64,000 bases of DNA from Flavobacterium collinsii (GCF_902804485.1 NZ_CADCST010000078.1:93485-157484), one strand, 5' to 3'; positions 18,255 to 27,504 are shown, counted from the stretch's first letter. Notes: a model not told the origin generated them from the sequence alone. Translations and numbers: made by a program.

Positions 18255-18975
18255 GTAAGTCTATTTTTAGATGAGCAATATAAATGTCATTTTCGACAAA
18301 CCTGTCGAGTTTAAAGTTGTTTTTGTAAATAATTCGCAAGCGGTGCTCTAAGGTGGCGTGACCGAAACCGCTTCGTTCTTTTTTCAATACTTTTTTATCC
18401 GATATTTTATTAGAAACGGTCATAGAAAAAGCATTGTCCCTGAACTCAAATACAACCGAGATAAAAGCATCGGCACTCTGTAAGTCGGCATGTTTAAAAG
18501 CATTTTCGATTAAATCAATCGAGATTAACGGTGCCAGTAAAGGCTGCTCGTACAATTTGTCTTCTTTATTGATATTGGTTTTGATTTTTAATTCAAAAAG
18601 CGGACTGATTTTGATTTTATTGATTTCGATTAAATTGAGTGCAAAATCAATTTCTTCTTTTGCCGTGACAAACTTCTTCTTACTCTCGTAAAGGATATAG
18701 TCCAGTACATTCGCTAATTTATCTAAAGCAAAATAGGTTTGATAAGCATGTGACTGAATCGAGTTTAAAATATTTTTAAACAAATGCGGATTCAGTTTAG
18801 ACTCTAAAGTTTCCAATTGCAAATCGTTCACCTTCATTTCGAGTGCATAAAAACTTTTCTCGGCATCATCTTTTGCTTTTTTGAACTGCAGCAGTTGATA
18901 CATCAAAAAACAAATGATAGCGATGAGCAATAAGAGAATTGCCAGAAATATAAAAGTGATTGTATTGTCCTGCAT
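18217..18975 (-). CDS. LytS-type sensor histidine kinase (His_kinase family)
   Basis: The 252-residue protein has one N-terminal membrane helix (about 8-28), a short coiled-coil (33-60), then the His_kinase domain with LNPHLFKNILNSIQSHA, where His64 is the phosphorylation site. An HATPase region carries the N-box IENAFKHAD (Asn158) and G-box SGFGHATLEHRLRI. It has no periplasmic sensor domain, so any signal must come through the membrane helix or a partner. It is the upstream partner of the overlapping LytTR regulator. An upstream TAnnTTTG box was not found with confidence. Confidence 0.9.
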   Translation of the reverse strand: MQDNTITFIFLAILLLLIAIICFLMYQLLQFKKAKDDAEKSFYALEMKVNDLQLETLESKLNPHLFKNILNSIQSHAYQTYFALDKLANVLDYILYESKKKFVTAKEEIDFALNLIEINKIKISPLFELKIKTNINKEDKLYEQPLLAPLISIDLIENAFKHADLQSADAFISVVFEFRDNAFSMTVSNKISDKKVLKKERSGFGHATLEHRLRIIYKNNFKLDRFVENDIYIAHLKIDLLEYKTEMLAAGR

Positions 18976-19239
18976 TGTTTTATGTAAAGTTTAAAAGTTT
19001 TCTTTCGCCACTAATTTACTCCGTCTGTTCGCTATCGCTCGAGTCACGAATAAACACGAATTATAAAATCTCCATGTTATTATTTTGCCACAGATTACAA
19101 AGATGATAAAGATTTTCTGCCTAATGCAAGCTGTTGGGCGTAATTCATTTTAACACATAGTAACATAGATTCTGTATCCATAAAAAGGCGTTTCACTTTA
19201 TTTAAATATACATAGCTCCCTATGTAAAAAAAAAAATTA

Positions 19240-19569
19240 TTAATGACTGGAAACGAACTTCAATCCAATAATCGAAGCAATTAAAGTCGAAAGGAAGAAT
19301 ATTCTCCAGAAAGTTGCCGGCTCTTTAAAAACTAATATTCCAACCAAAACAGTCCCAACTGCTCCAATTCCGGTCCAAACCGCATAGGCAGTTCCAATCG
19401 GCAATACCTGAGTGGCCTTATACAACAAAAACATACTGATGGAAAGACAAACAAAGAAACCAATCATCCAATAGGTCGAAACCATTCCTGTCGTTTCTTT
19501 GGCTTTGCCCAGACAAGAGGCAAAAGCAACTTCAAAAAGTCCTGCGATTATTAATAGAATCCAATTCAT
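19240..19569 (-). CDS. Small multidrug resistance family exporter, SugE/Gdx-like
   Basis: The 109-residue protein has four membrane helices and the membrane-embedded Glu13 (AGLFEVAFA) required for proton-coupled export in the SMR family. The segment KATQVLPIGTAYAVWTGIGAVGT is characteristic of the SugE/Gdx branch, whose members export guanidinium ion. SMR proteins work as dual-topology dimers. No second SMR gene lies beside it, which fits a homodimer. No guanidine riboswitch could be recognised in the 60-base leader. Confidence 0.85.
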   Translation of the reverse strand: MNWILLIIAGLFEVAFASCLGKAKETTGMVSTYWMIGFFVCLSISMFLLYKATQVLPIGTAYAVWTGIGAVGTVLVGILVFKEPATFWRIFFLSTLIASIIGLKFVSSH

Positions 19570-19720
19570 TTTCTACCTCTTTTTAAATTAGATACAAATA
19601 TGAGAAAAGCTAACGTAGAATTCTATAAAATATCACATTTTTAAACAACAGCATCGTTTCAATTGTGTTAACAAACCGTAAAAACCAAGCCGAATATTTA
19701 TGATTCCGAGCACTTTTCAC

Positions 19721-19728
19721 TACATTTG
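19721..19728 (+). promoter_or_regulatory. -7 box (TACATTTG) that decides the exporter start
   Basis: TACATTTG fits the TAnnTTTG consensus and lies 20 bases before ATG 19748. It falls inside the longest frame that begins at 19700, so the shorter start is favoured. Confidence 0.55.
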
Positions 19729-19747
19729 CATCCATTTTACAAATTTT

Positions 19748-22114
19748 ATGAAAAACGTCACACAAGTTGGATTTTGGGAGAAATTAGCCAGAATCATACT
19801 TAAAAACAGAATTTCTATACTCGTTGGGATCGCTGCCCTGACTATTTTCCTTGGTTACCAATGGAAAAACCTCTCTATGACTTATACTGAAGCAAATTTG
19901 CTTCCTAAAAACCATATTGCCAATAAAGATTATCAAAAATTCCTGGACAAATTTGGAGAAGAAGGAAACCTGGTTGTAATTGGTTTTCAGGATAAAAAAT
20001 TCTTCACGCCAAAAAATTATGCTGCCTGGAATGAGTTAATGACAGGTCTTAAGAAATCGAAAGAAGTAGACTTAGTGGTTTCCTTAAACGATTTGAAGAA
20101 ACTGGAAAAAGACACGGTTAACGAAAAATTTGTTCTGGCACCGTTTATCGATCAAAGCAAAGCAACTGATCCTGAATATTTGAAAAAGGTGCAATATGAT
20201 TTATTTCATAATTTACCTTTTTATGAAGGATTGCTTTATAACAAAGAAAGCGGTAGTATCCGTTCGGCCATTTACATCAACAAAGCGCTTGTAAACACCG
20301 CTGAAAGAAAAACATTTATCCTGGAAAATCTGGTTCCGAAAATTGATAAATTTGAGAAAACCACAGGAATCGATCTGCGTGTATCGGGAATGCCCTACAT
20401 CAGAACGATCAATGCCGACAATATGAAAGGCGAAATTGGACTTTTTATTGGTGCCGCATTATTGACCGTTTCTTTGATTTTCTTTTTCTTTTTCCGTTCG
20501 TACCGAGCCACCTTTATTTCAATCTGTATTTTAATTGTGGGGGTAATCTGGTCTTTTGGGACTTTAGGATTGTTTCATTATAAAATCACGATTCTAACCG
20601 CTATTATTCCACCATTGATTATTGTAATCGGAATTACAAACTGTATTTTCCTGATCAACAAATACCAGCAGGAAATTAAGCTTCACAACAATCAGGCAAA
20701 AGCATTACAGCGCATTATTTCTAAAATTGGAGTTTCGACTTTAATGACCAATTTAACCACTGCAATTGGTTTTGCAACGTTTATGATCACCGGAAATGAT
20801 TTGCTTTTTGAATTTGGTTTAGTTACCTCGATCAACGTAATTTCTGTGTATTTATTAACGCTTTTAATTGTGCCGATAGTGTACAGTTTCATGTCGGTTC
20901 CAGGAGAAAAACATTTGTATCATTTAACCAAAACTTACATTTCGACCTTACTTGATTTTGTCGAAAATGTGGTAAAAAACAAACGCAAAGTAATTTATAC
21001 AATTTATGGTTTACTATTAGTTTTTAGTGTTATTGGAGTTACTCAAATGAAAGTTTCGGGAAGTTTGATTGGTGAGATGCCAAAAAGCGCCTCTTTCTTT
21101 AAAGATATTCTCTTTTACGAAAAAGAATTCAATGGTGTAATGCCTCTCGAGATCATGATTGACACCAAAAAGAAAAAGGGCGTCATGAAAGCATCGACCA
21201 TTCGTAAAATGGATGAATTACAAAACACAATCATAGAAATGCCCGAACTGGCAAAACCGGTTTCAATTGTAAATCTGGTTAAATATTCGAAACAGGCTTT
21301 TTATAACGGGAATCCTGAATATTACCAATTGCCGACTTCGCAGGAACAGACTTTTATTTTGTCGTATGCTAAAAATGCAACCAAAAACAGCAAAGAAAAC
21401 CTGATGAAAGCCTATGTAGATTCGACCGGACAATATGCCCGAATTACGACTTTCATGAAAGATATTGGTACGGATGAAATGGCAAAAGTGGAGAAAAAAC
21501 TTCACAGCAAAATTGATGAAATTTTCCCGAAAGACCGTTATGAAGTTACCATAACCGGAAAAGCACTGGTGTTTCAAAAAGGAACTTCTTACCTGGTTGA
21601 TAATTTAATTGAGTCTTTAATTTTTGCGATACTTGTAATTGCTGCTCTAATGCTTTACTTGTTCCGATCGTTTAAAATGGTTTTTGCCTCGGTAATTACG
21701 AACATCTTACCGCTATGTATCACCTCAGGACTGATGGGGTATTTTGGAATTCCATTAAAACCTTCGACGATTTTAGTGTTTAGTATTGCATTCGGAATTT
21801 CGGTAGACAATGCGATTCAGTTTATGGCGAAGTACCATCATGATTTATTGCAGAACAACGGAAAGGTAAAAAAATCAGTTTTCAGTGCTTTAAGAGAAAC
21901 CGGAATCAGTACTTTTTACACTTCGGTAGTTTTGATTCTTGGATTTGCTACTTTCACGCTTTCAAGCTTCAGCGGAACCATTGCACTAGGAGGTTTAATT
22001 TCCTGTACATTGGCCTTTGCAATGTTTGCTAACTTATTGGTTCTACCGGCCTTGGTCTTGACTTTCGAGAAAAAGAAGGCTAAGAAAGAGGAAATGGAGG
22101 GATTGGAAAAGTAA
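19748..22114 (+). CDS. RND-superfamily (MMPL-type) inner-membrane exporter
   Basis: The 788-residue protein (start at 19748, supported by the upstream -7 box) has the two-fold RND layout. Each half has one helix (about 23-40 and about 410), a large extracytoplasmic loop, and then a cluster of five helices (about 228-390 and 620-775). The second half carries VFSIAFGISVDNAIQFMAKY, and the first IIPPLIIVIGITNCIFLINKY, at positions typical of RND proton relays. No membrane-fusion or outer-membrane partner is adjacent, so it is more like the MMPL/hopanoid-type exporters than a tripartite drug pump. Lipid or hydrophobic cargo is inferred. Confidence 0.85.
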   Translation: MKNVTQVGFWEKLARIILKNRISILVGIAALTIFLGYQWKNLSMTYTEANLLPKNHIANKDYQKFLDKFGEEGNLVVIGFQDKKFFTPKNYAAWNELMTGLKKSKEVDLVVSLNDLKKLEKDTVNEKFVLAPFIDQSKATDPEYLKKVQYDLFHNLPFYEGLLYNKESGSIRSAIYINKALVNTAERKTFILENLVPKIDKFEKTTGIDLRVSGMPYIRTINADNMKGEIGLFIGAALLTVSLIFFFFFRSYRATFISICILIVGVIWSFGTLGLFHYKITILTAIIPPLIIVIGITNCIFLINKYQQEIKLHNNQAKALQRIISKIGVSTLMTNLTTAIGFATFMITGNDLLFEFGLVTSINVISVYLLTLLIVPIVYSFMSVPGEKHLYHLTKTYISTLLDFVENVVKNKRKVIYTIYGLLLVFSVIGVTQMKVSGSLIGEMPKSASFFKDILFYEKEFNGVMPLEIMIDTKKKKGVMKASTIRKMDELQNTIIEMPELAKPVSIVNLVKYSKQAFYNGNPEYYQLPTSQEQTFILSYAKNATKNSKENLMKAYVDSTGQYARITTFMKDIGTDEMAKVEKKLHSKIDEIFPKDRYEVTITGKALVFQKGTSYLVDNLIESLIFAILVIAALMLYLFRSFKMVFASVITNILPLCITSGLMGYFGIPLKPSTILVFSIAFGISVDNAIQFMAKYHHDLLQNNGKVKKSVFSALRETGISTFYTSVVLILGFATFTLSSFSGTIALGGLISCTLAFAMFANLLVLPALVLTFEKKKAKKEEMEGLEK

Positions 22115-22152
22115 GGTTTCATAAAGTACACTAACAAAAGTCACTCAAAAGT

Positions 22153-23001
22153 ATGAAAAAGATAATCCTGTTAATTCTTATATTGAATATCAACTCAACA
22201 TTCTCTCAAAATTATGTTGCGAATCTAAACTTAATGTCTTCTCAAAATTATTTTGAGGGAAAAAATTTATACTGCAAATCTGAGAATTCTGAATCAATCA
22301 GACTTTTTAATCTCGGAATTGAAACTCTTTATCTAAATAGATCTTTAGATAAAAAATATCTTAAGATTACGTCAAAAGTTTTTTTTGATGCATATAAGAA
22401 AGACACAACATTTTGTGACGCTTTGTTTTTTACCGGATATACATTAAGACTATTAGGAGACAAGAATGCATTGCGCTTGTATATAGCAGCAGATAGCTCG
22501 TATAATAAATCGCTTGAGTTTAAAACAAATTTAGCCGCTGAATGTTTAAGATATGGCAATGAAAAAACCGTCAAAATTGCCAGAAAAAAATATACTGAAA
22601 TAATAAAGCTATTTCCTGAAAACCCTGAGGGTTATTACGGATTCGCAATTACTTCACCAATTCTTGGAGATCACGAAAAAGGATTAGAAAATATAAATAT
22701 TGCCATTGAAAAATACAAAAATGTAAATCAAAAATTAAAGGATGATGTGATTTTCTTACAGGCAATTTTACTTTCAATGAACAATAAGCATAATGAGGCC
22801 TTGGAAAACTTTGACAAAGTTTATTCTTCTTATAAAAAAGACTTTAATTTCAAGGTTTATTATTCTCTGTCACTTTTAAAAGTCTCCGAAGAAAAGAAAG
22901 ATGAAAAAATGAAAAAGAAGGCATTAGGTATCTATGAAAAAATAAAAGAGAAAGATCAAATTCCGAAGGAAATAAAAGATCAATTAGTTTTTTCTTCTTA
23001 A
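22153..23001 (+). CDS. Secreted TPR-like protein of unknown function
   Basis: The 282-residue protein has a signal peptide (MKKIILLILILNINSTFSQ). A helical region follows that reads as degenerate tetratricopeptide repeats: CDALFFTGYTLRLLGDKNAL, PENPEGYYGFAITSPILGDH, then EKGLENINIAIEKY and KHNEALENFDKVYSSYKKD. It ends in a lysine/glutamate-rich tail. It lies 38 bases after the RND exporter gene and could be co-transcribed with it. A scaffold role in the periplasm is a guess from the TPR pattern. Confidence 0.6.
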   Translation: MKKIILLILILNINSTFSQNYVANLNLMSSQNYFEGKNLYCKSENSESIRLFNLGIETLYLNRSLDKKYLKITSKVFFDAYKKDTTFCDALFFTGYTLRLLGDKNALRLYIAADSSYNKSLEFKTNLAAECLRYGNEKTVKIARKKYTEIIKLFPENPEGYYGFAITSPILGDHEKGLENINIAIEKYKNVNQKLKDDVIFLQAILLSMNNKHNEALENFDKVYSSYKKDFNFKVYYSLSLLKVSEEKKDEKMKKKALGIYEKIKEKDQIPKEIKDQLVFSS

Positions 23002-23126
23002 TTGAAGAAAAAATAATTCCACGAGAAGTCCGACAACGATTAGCGAATTTCTTTACAGACTTACTAGTGCGATTCCTCTTTCCTGGGAATGGCAAAAAAG
23101 AGAATAACTGACTTTATAAAAACGAT

Positions 23127-23208
23127 TGCCCTAGCCCTGATAGCAGCGGTATCCTTTTTCTGACTTCTTTAGGAAGAAAAAGATATAGCGGATAGCAGGA
23201 AACAGCTT
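23127..23208 (+). ncRNA. Candidate structured RNA / conserved repeat resembling Flavo-1
   Basis: The stretch holds CCTGATAGCAGCGGTATCC on the left and GATATAGCGGATAGCAGG on the right, around a hairpin whose arms are TTTTTCT (23155-23161) and AGAAAAA (23175-23181). The outer CCTG and CAGG can pair. I remember very similar sequence as recurrent in Flavobacterium intergenic regions and as possibly the Flavo-1 RNA motif, but this was not verified. It sits upstream of the asnS promoter. Confidence 0.45.
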
Positions 23209-23229
23209 CTAATTTTAATTATTATCGTT

Positions 23230-23237
23230 TATATTTG
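23230..23237 (+). promoter_or_regulatory. -7 box for asnS (TATATTTG)
   Basis: TATATTTG matches TAnnTTTG and lies 45 bases before the asnS ATG, just after the candidate structured RNA. Confidence 0.6.
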
Positions 23238-23282
23238 CAGTTATTACACAACAAATAATTTAATTTCAATAGTATATATAAA

Positions 23283-24731
23283 ATGAAACACACAAAAGTT
23301 AAAGACTTATTAAACAGTACGACGACGCTTCAGGAGGTTAATGCAAAAGGATGGGTGAGAACTTTTAGAAATAATCAGTTCATCGCGCTTAATGACGGTT
23401 CTACCATTAATAATATACAATGTGTTGTTGATTTTGAAAATACACCTGACGAAACTTTAAAAAGAATTACGACCGGTGCTGCGGTTTCTGTAATTGGAAC
23501 TTTGATCGAAAGTAAAGGTGCTGGTCAGAAATATGAAATTCAGGTGAATAAATTGGAAATCTTAGGAGATTCTGATGCCGAAAAATTCCCGATACAACCA
23601 AAAAACAAACCTAGTTTAGATTTCTTGCGCGAAAATGCACATTTACGTGTTCGTACTAATATGTTTGGTGCAATTATGCGTGTGCGTTCGGTATTGTCGT
23701 TTGCGGTTCACAACTATTTTCAACAAAAAGGTTTTGTATATGTAAATACGCCAATCATTACCGGTTCTGATGCTGAAGGTGCAGGAGAAATGTTTAAAGT
23801 TACCGCTTTACCTTTTGACAATACGCCAAGAACTGAAGACGGAAAAGTAAACTATAAAGAAGATTTTTTCGAAAAAGAAACAAACTTAACGGTTTCAGGA
23901 CAGTTAGAAGGAGAAACGTATGCGATGGCTTTGGGTCAGATTTATACTTTTGGACCAACTTTTAGAGCTGAAAACTCTAATACTTCTCGTCACCTTGCTG
24001 AGTTTTGGATGATCGAGCCGGAAGTTGCTTTCAATAACTTGGATGACAACATGGATTTGGCTGAAGATTTTATTCAGTATGTCATTAAATATGCTTTAGA
24101 CCACTGCCAAGATGATTTGAAGTTTTTAGAAGGAAGACTTTTAGACGAAGAAAAATCAAAACCTCAGGCAGAAAGAAGCGAAATGGCTTTGTTAGAAAAA
24201 CTGAACTTTGTATTAGAGAACAACTTTAAACGTGTTTCTTATACAGAAGCTATTGACATCCTGAGAGATTCTACTCCAAACAAAAAGAAAAAATTCCAGT
24301 ACCTCATCAACGAATGGGGAGCTGATTTACAGTCGGAACACGAGCGTTATTTGGTTGAAAAACACTTTAAATGTCCGGTAATCTTGTTTGATTACCCAGC
24401 AAATATTAAAGCGTTTTACATGCGTTTGAACGACAACACTGAACCAGGAAGAGAAACAGTTCGCGCCATGGATATCCTTTTCCCTGGAATTGGAGAAATC
24501 GTTGGTGGATCTGAAAGAGAAGAGCGTTACGACGTTTTGATCGAAAAAATGAAAGCTTTAGAAATTGATGAAGAAGAATTATCATGGTATTTAGATACCC
24601 GAAGATTCGGATCAGCAACTCACGCAGGTTTCGGACTTGGATTCGAGCGTTTGGTATTGTTTGTAACCGGAATGACAAACATCAGAGACGTAATTCCTTT
24701 CCCGAGAACCCCTGGAAATGCAGAGTTCTAA
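23283..24731 (+). CDS. asnS: Asparaginyl-tRNA synthetase
   Basis: AsnS charges tRNA-Asn in the cytoplasm. The 482-residue frame has an N-terminal OB-fold anticodon-binding domain (about 1-115: VNAKGWVRTFRNNQFIALND) and the class II catalytic core. Motif 2 is in TFGPTFRAENSNTSRHLAEF and motif 3 in GFGLGFERLVLFVTGMTNIR. The final DVIPFPRTPGNAEF tail is typical of AsnS. The presence of AsnS does not by itself exclude an amidotransferase route. Confidence 0.97.
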   Translation: MKHTKVKDLLNSTTTLQEVNAKGWVRTFRNNQFIALNDGSTINNIQCVVDFENTPDETLKRITTGAAVSVIGTLIESKGAGQKYEIQVNKLEILGDSDAEKFPIQPKNKPSLDFLRENAHLRVRTNMFGAIMRVRSVLSFAVHNYFQQKGFVYVNTPIITGSDAEGAGEMFKVTALPFDNTPRTEDGKVNYKEDFFEKETNLTVSGQLEGETYAMALGQIYTFGPTFRAENSNTSRHLAEFWMIEPEVAFNNLDDNMDLAEDFIQYVIKYALDHCQDDLKFLEGRLLDEEKSKPQAERSEMALLEKLNFVLENNFKRVSYTEAIDILRDSTPNKKKKFQYLINEWGADLQSEHERYLVEKHFKCPVILFDYPANIKAFYMRLNDNTEPGRETVRAMDILFPGIGEIVGGSEREERYDVLIEKMKALEIDEEELSWYLDTRRFGSATHAGFGLGFERLVLFVTGMTNIRDVIPFPRTPGNAEF

Positions 24732-24744
24732 GAAATAAGATTTT

Positions 24745-24962
24745 GCCACGAAGACGCTAAGACACTAAGTTTTTTTTCATACTGTCATTGCGCATAAACA
24801 AAGATTGCCACGAAGGCACAAAGACGCAATTTTTTTAAAAATTTTGCTAATTAAAAAATAAAAATACCACGAAGACACCAAGAAAGTCGATCATGTATTT
24901 TTATTTTTAAAAGATTTAAGTCTTTGATTAAAATTAACTTCGAGCCTTTGTGTCTTCGTAGC
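24745..24962. repeat. Cluster of CACGAAG-type repeats before the GxxExxY gene
   Basis: Three forward units read GCCACGAAGACGCTAAGACA (24745), GCCACGAAGGCACAAAGACG (24807) and ACCACGAAGACACCAAGAAA (24867). A reverse-oriented unit CCTTTGTGTCTTCGTAGC ends the cluster at 24945-24962. The last two can pair into a long hairpin ending 14 bases before the GxxExxY ATG. Confidence 0.75.
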
Positions 24963-24976
24963 AAAAACAAAACATT

Positions 24977-25372
24977 ATGCTCTCTGAAAGAACGGAAGAA
25001 ATTGGAAAAATAATTGTACACTCGGCATTTAAAGTTCACAAACAACTTGGGGCTGGATTATTAGAAAGGGTATATGAAGTTTGTTTAGCTCATGAAATCA
25101 CAAAAGCTGGTCTTGATGTAAAACGCCAGGTTGATATTCCAATCTTTTATGATGGAATTGAATTTAGCGAAGGATTAAGATTAGATTTACTGGTTGAAGA
25201 TTCTATAATTATAGAAATAAAAGCAGTTGAACAAATGAATCCGGTTTGGGAAGCGCAAATTATAAGTCAATTAAAATTGCTGAATAAGGATTTAGGCTTT
25301 TTAATAAATTTCAATGTACCATTAATCAAAAGTGGTATTAGAAGATTTATAAACACAAAAAGAGTATTATAA
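24977..25372 (+). CDS. GxxExxY protein (PD-(D/E)XK nuclease-like fold)
   Basis: The 131-residue protein carries the family signature G27-LL-E30-RV-Y33 within HKQLGAGLLERVYEVCL. A second conserved patch, GLRLDLLVEDSIIIEIKAVE, places Asp70, Glu80 and Lys82 like the D...ExK residues of PD-(D/E)XK nucleases. The function of the family is not known. The gene is a single cistron bracketed on both sides by short CACGAAG/CTTTGCG repeats, a setting that suggests it belongs with the repeats. It has no signal peptide or membrane helix. Confidence 0.85.
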   Translation: MLSERTEEIGKIIVHSAFKVHKQLGAGLLERVYEVCLAHEITKAGLDVKRQVDIPIFYDGIEFSEGLRLDLLVEDSIIIEIKAVEQMNPVWEAQIISQLKLLNKDLGFLINFNVPLIKSGIRRFINTKRVL

Positions 25373-25420
25373 AAGATTAAAACAAAAGCCTTAATTAAAA
25401 AGGCGAATAAAAATAAAAAA

Positions 25421-25444
25421 CTTTGCGCCTTAGTGCCTTAGTGG
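25421..25444. repeat. Reverse-oriented repeat unit after the GxxExxY gene
   Basis: CTTTGCGCCTTAGTGCCTTAGTGGC is the complement of the CACGAAG-type units found upstream of the gene. The repeats therefore face each other across the coding region. A related unit (TTTGCGCCTTAGCGTCTTTG) lies at 40081-40100. Confidence 0.65.
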
Positions 25445-25466
25445 CTAAAAAAAATAGCGCCTTATT

Positions 25467-26927
25467 ATGCTAAAGCAATTTTTAAATTTAAAATTATCCC
25501 AAAAATTATCTCCACAGCAAATTCAGCTGATGAAGTTAATTCAATTGCCTACGCAAGCTTTTGAGCAACGTTTATTAGAAGAAATGAACGAAAATCCGGC
25601 ACTGGAAGCCGGTAAAGAAGACGAATACGAAGCCGATGAATTTGCTAATGAAGAATACGACGATTATGACGATGCAGAAGGTGACAGAATCGAAGCAGAC
25701 GACATTAATATCGACGAATATTTAAGCGACGACGATACGCCCGATTATAAAACTCAGGTGAATAACTATAGTGAAGACGAAGAACGCGAAACTCCTTTTG
25801 CTTCGCCAATTAGCTTTCACCAGGATCTAATCAATCAACTGAATACTTTTATTCTGAATGATGAAGAACGCGAAATCGCTGAATTCCTTGTTGGAAGTAT
25901 TGACGACATGGGGTATATCCGCAGAAGCGTTCCGGATATTGTAGACGATATGGCTTTTACTCAGGGTATTTATACCGATGAGAAAATGGTCGAAAAGATG
26001 CTTCAGGTGATTCATGAACTCGAACCTTCGGGAGTTGGAGCACGTGATTTACAGGAATGTTTATTACTTCAATTAAAGCACAAAACACCGACAGAATATA
26101 TCGATTTGGCGATTGATATCATCGAAAATCAGTTTGACGCTTTCACCAAGAAACATTACGACAAACTTTTACAGAAATACGGAGTTTCGAACGAACAGCT
26201 TAAAAAAGCCATTCACGAAATCGAAAGACTGAATCCAAAACCGGGTGGATCTTACACCGGAAACAATAAGGTAACAGAGAATGTAGTTCCCGATTTTGCG
26301 ATTAGAATTGTAGATGGCGAACTGGAATTAACTTTAAACGGACGAAATGCTCCTTCCCTACACGTTTCTAAAGATTATCAGGAAATGATGCAGACGTATA
26401 AAGATTCCCGTGATAAATCGTCGGCACAAAAAGACGCAGTTCAGTTTATCAAACAAAAACTGGATTCGGCCAAATGGTTTATCGATGCAATCAGACAGCG
26501 CCAGGAAACCCTTTTTGTTACAATGAATGCCATTATGCATTATCAGGAAGAATATTTCTTAGATGGCGACGAAACCAAACTAAAACCAATGATCTTAAAA
26601 GACATTGCCGATATGGTTGGCTTAGATATTTCGACCATTTCGCGTGTTGCCAACAGTAAATACGTTGAAACACCATACGGAACAAAACTGATCAAAGAGT
26701 TTTTCTCTGAAGCCATGAAAAATGACCAGGGAGAAGATGTATCAACTTTAGAGATTAAAAAAATCCTTCAAAACACCATTGAAGAAGAAGATAAAAAGAA
26801 ACCTCTACCTGATGATCAATTGGCTGAAATTTTAAAAGAAAAAGGCTATCCAATTGCCAGAAGAACTATTGCAAAATACCGCGAACAATTAGATATTCCG
26901 GTAGCAAGAATGAGAAAGAAAATCTAA
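25467..26927 (+). CDS. rpoN: RNA polymerase sigma-54 factor
   Basis: RpoN directs RNA polymerase to -24/-12 promoters, which need AAA+ activators. The 486-residue protein has the glutamine-rich region I (LSQKLSPQQIQLMKLIQLPT, then MNENPALE), an acidic region II (about 50-110), the core-binding and helix-turn-helix regions, and at the C-terminus the RpoN box, read as ARRTIAKYRE (about 466-475). All regions are intact. A matching sigma-54 activator lies at 47.8-49.1 kb in the same window. The gene ends before a strong terminator. Confidence 0.97.
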   Translation: MLKQFLNLKLSQKLSPQQIQLMKLIQLPTQAFEQRLLEEMNENPALEAGKEDEYEADEFANEEYDDYDDAEGDRIEADDINIDEYLSDDDTPDYKTQVNNYSEDEERETPFASPISFHQDLINQLNTFILNDEEREIAEFLVGSIDDMGYIRRSVPDIVDDMAFTQGIYTDEKMVEKMLQVIHELEPSGVGARDLQECLLLQLKHKTPTEYIDLAIDIIENQFDAFTKKHYDKLLQKYGVSNEQLKKAIHEIERLNPKPGGSYTGNNKVTENVVPDFAIRIVDGELELTLNGRNAPSLHVSKDYQEMMQTYKDSRDKSSAQKDAVQFIKQKLDSAKWFIDAIRQRQETLFVTMNAIMHYQEEYFLDGDETKLKPMILKDIADMVGLDISTISRVANSKYVETPYGTKLIKEFFSEAMKNDQGEDVSTLEIKKILQNTIEEEDKKKPLPDDQLAEILKEKGYPIARRTIAKYREQLDIPVARMRKKI

Positions 26928-26936
26928 CAAACAAAC

Positions 26937-26972
26937 CTAACAGTACTTTAAAAAAACTGTTAGTTTTTTTTT
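26937..26972 (+). terminator. Terminator after rpoN
   Basis: CTAACAGT (26937-26944) pairs with ACTGTTAG (26956-26963) and is followed by nine T. Confidence 0.9.
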
Positions 26973-26985
26973 ATATCCCATAAAC

Positions 26986-27019
26986 AAAAAAAACCGACAA
27001 GCTTTTGTGAAGCTGTCGG
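26986..27019 (-). terminator. Terminator of the tdk-27.0 kb unit
   Basis: CCGACA-AGCTT pairs with AAGCTGTCGG (26994-27019). On the reverse strand the stem is followed by a run of T from the A-tract at 26986-26993. Confidence 0.85.
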
Positions 27020-27042
27020 GTTTAGTTTACAGTAGTATTAAA

Positions 27043-27471
27043 TTATTTGTACTGATTCGGCGTTATGGTAATCTGAAACAAATAATTTTCTTTTTTATCA
27101 TCGTAATTATAGATCAGGGTAAAATCACTGTCCCGAAAAGCTTTAGGCCCTGGATTTGCCTTAACCGTACTCAGAAGACTTGCTTCAATATTTTGTTTTA
27201 TTGTTTCAATTTCTGCAGTCTCTTTTTCAACATTTAACAAAGTTAAATTGTACTGAACCACTTTATCTTTAGGCAAAGTAACATTGTCCAAACGAATTCC
27301 TTCCTGAATGACTAAAGGACAATTTTCATTGTATTTAGCAACCAATTCGATCATTCCTTTATCTGTCACAGGCTCTTTAAAAGAGCGATATAAAACAAAA
27401 GCCAGCACTAATGCAGCAATGGCACTTACTATTAAAATAGTTGAATTCTTTTTTTTAGTTGGTTGCTGCAT
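27043..27471 (-). CDS. Unrecognised protein with N-terminal membrane helix
   Basis: The 142-residue protein has a lysine-rich cytoplasmic start (MQQPTKKKN) and one membrane helix (about 11-29), then an extracytoplasmic domain of about 110 residues with a mixed alpha/beta appearance (VVQYNLTLLNVEKETAEIET). I do not recognise the family. It lies 33 bases downstream of tdk on the same strand and ends before a hairpin terminator, so the two are probably co-transcribed, though no functional link is evident. Confidence 0.6.
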   Translation of the reverse strand: MQQPTKKKNSTILIVSAIAALVLAFVLYRSFKEPVTDKGMIELVAKYNENCPLVIQEGIRLDNVTLPKDKVVQYNLTLLNVEKETAEIETIKQNIEASLLSTVKANPGPKAFRDSDFTLIYNYDDKKENYLFQITITPNQYK

Positions 27472-27504
27472 CTTTTAATTTGTTTGTTTAGAAAGAAAAA
27501 AACT

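Noticed and set aside
19570..19640. Guanidine riboswitch upstream of the SMR gene
   Set aside because: The leader is about 60 bases and shows none of the conserved riboswitch core I could recall.
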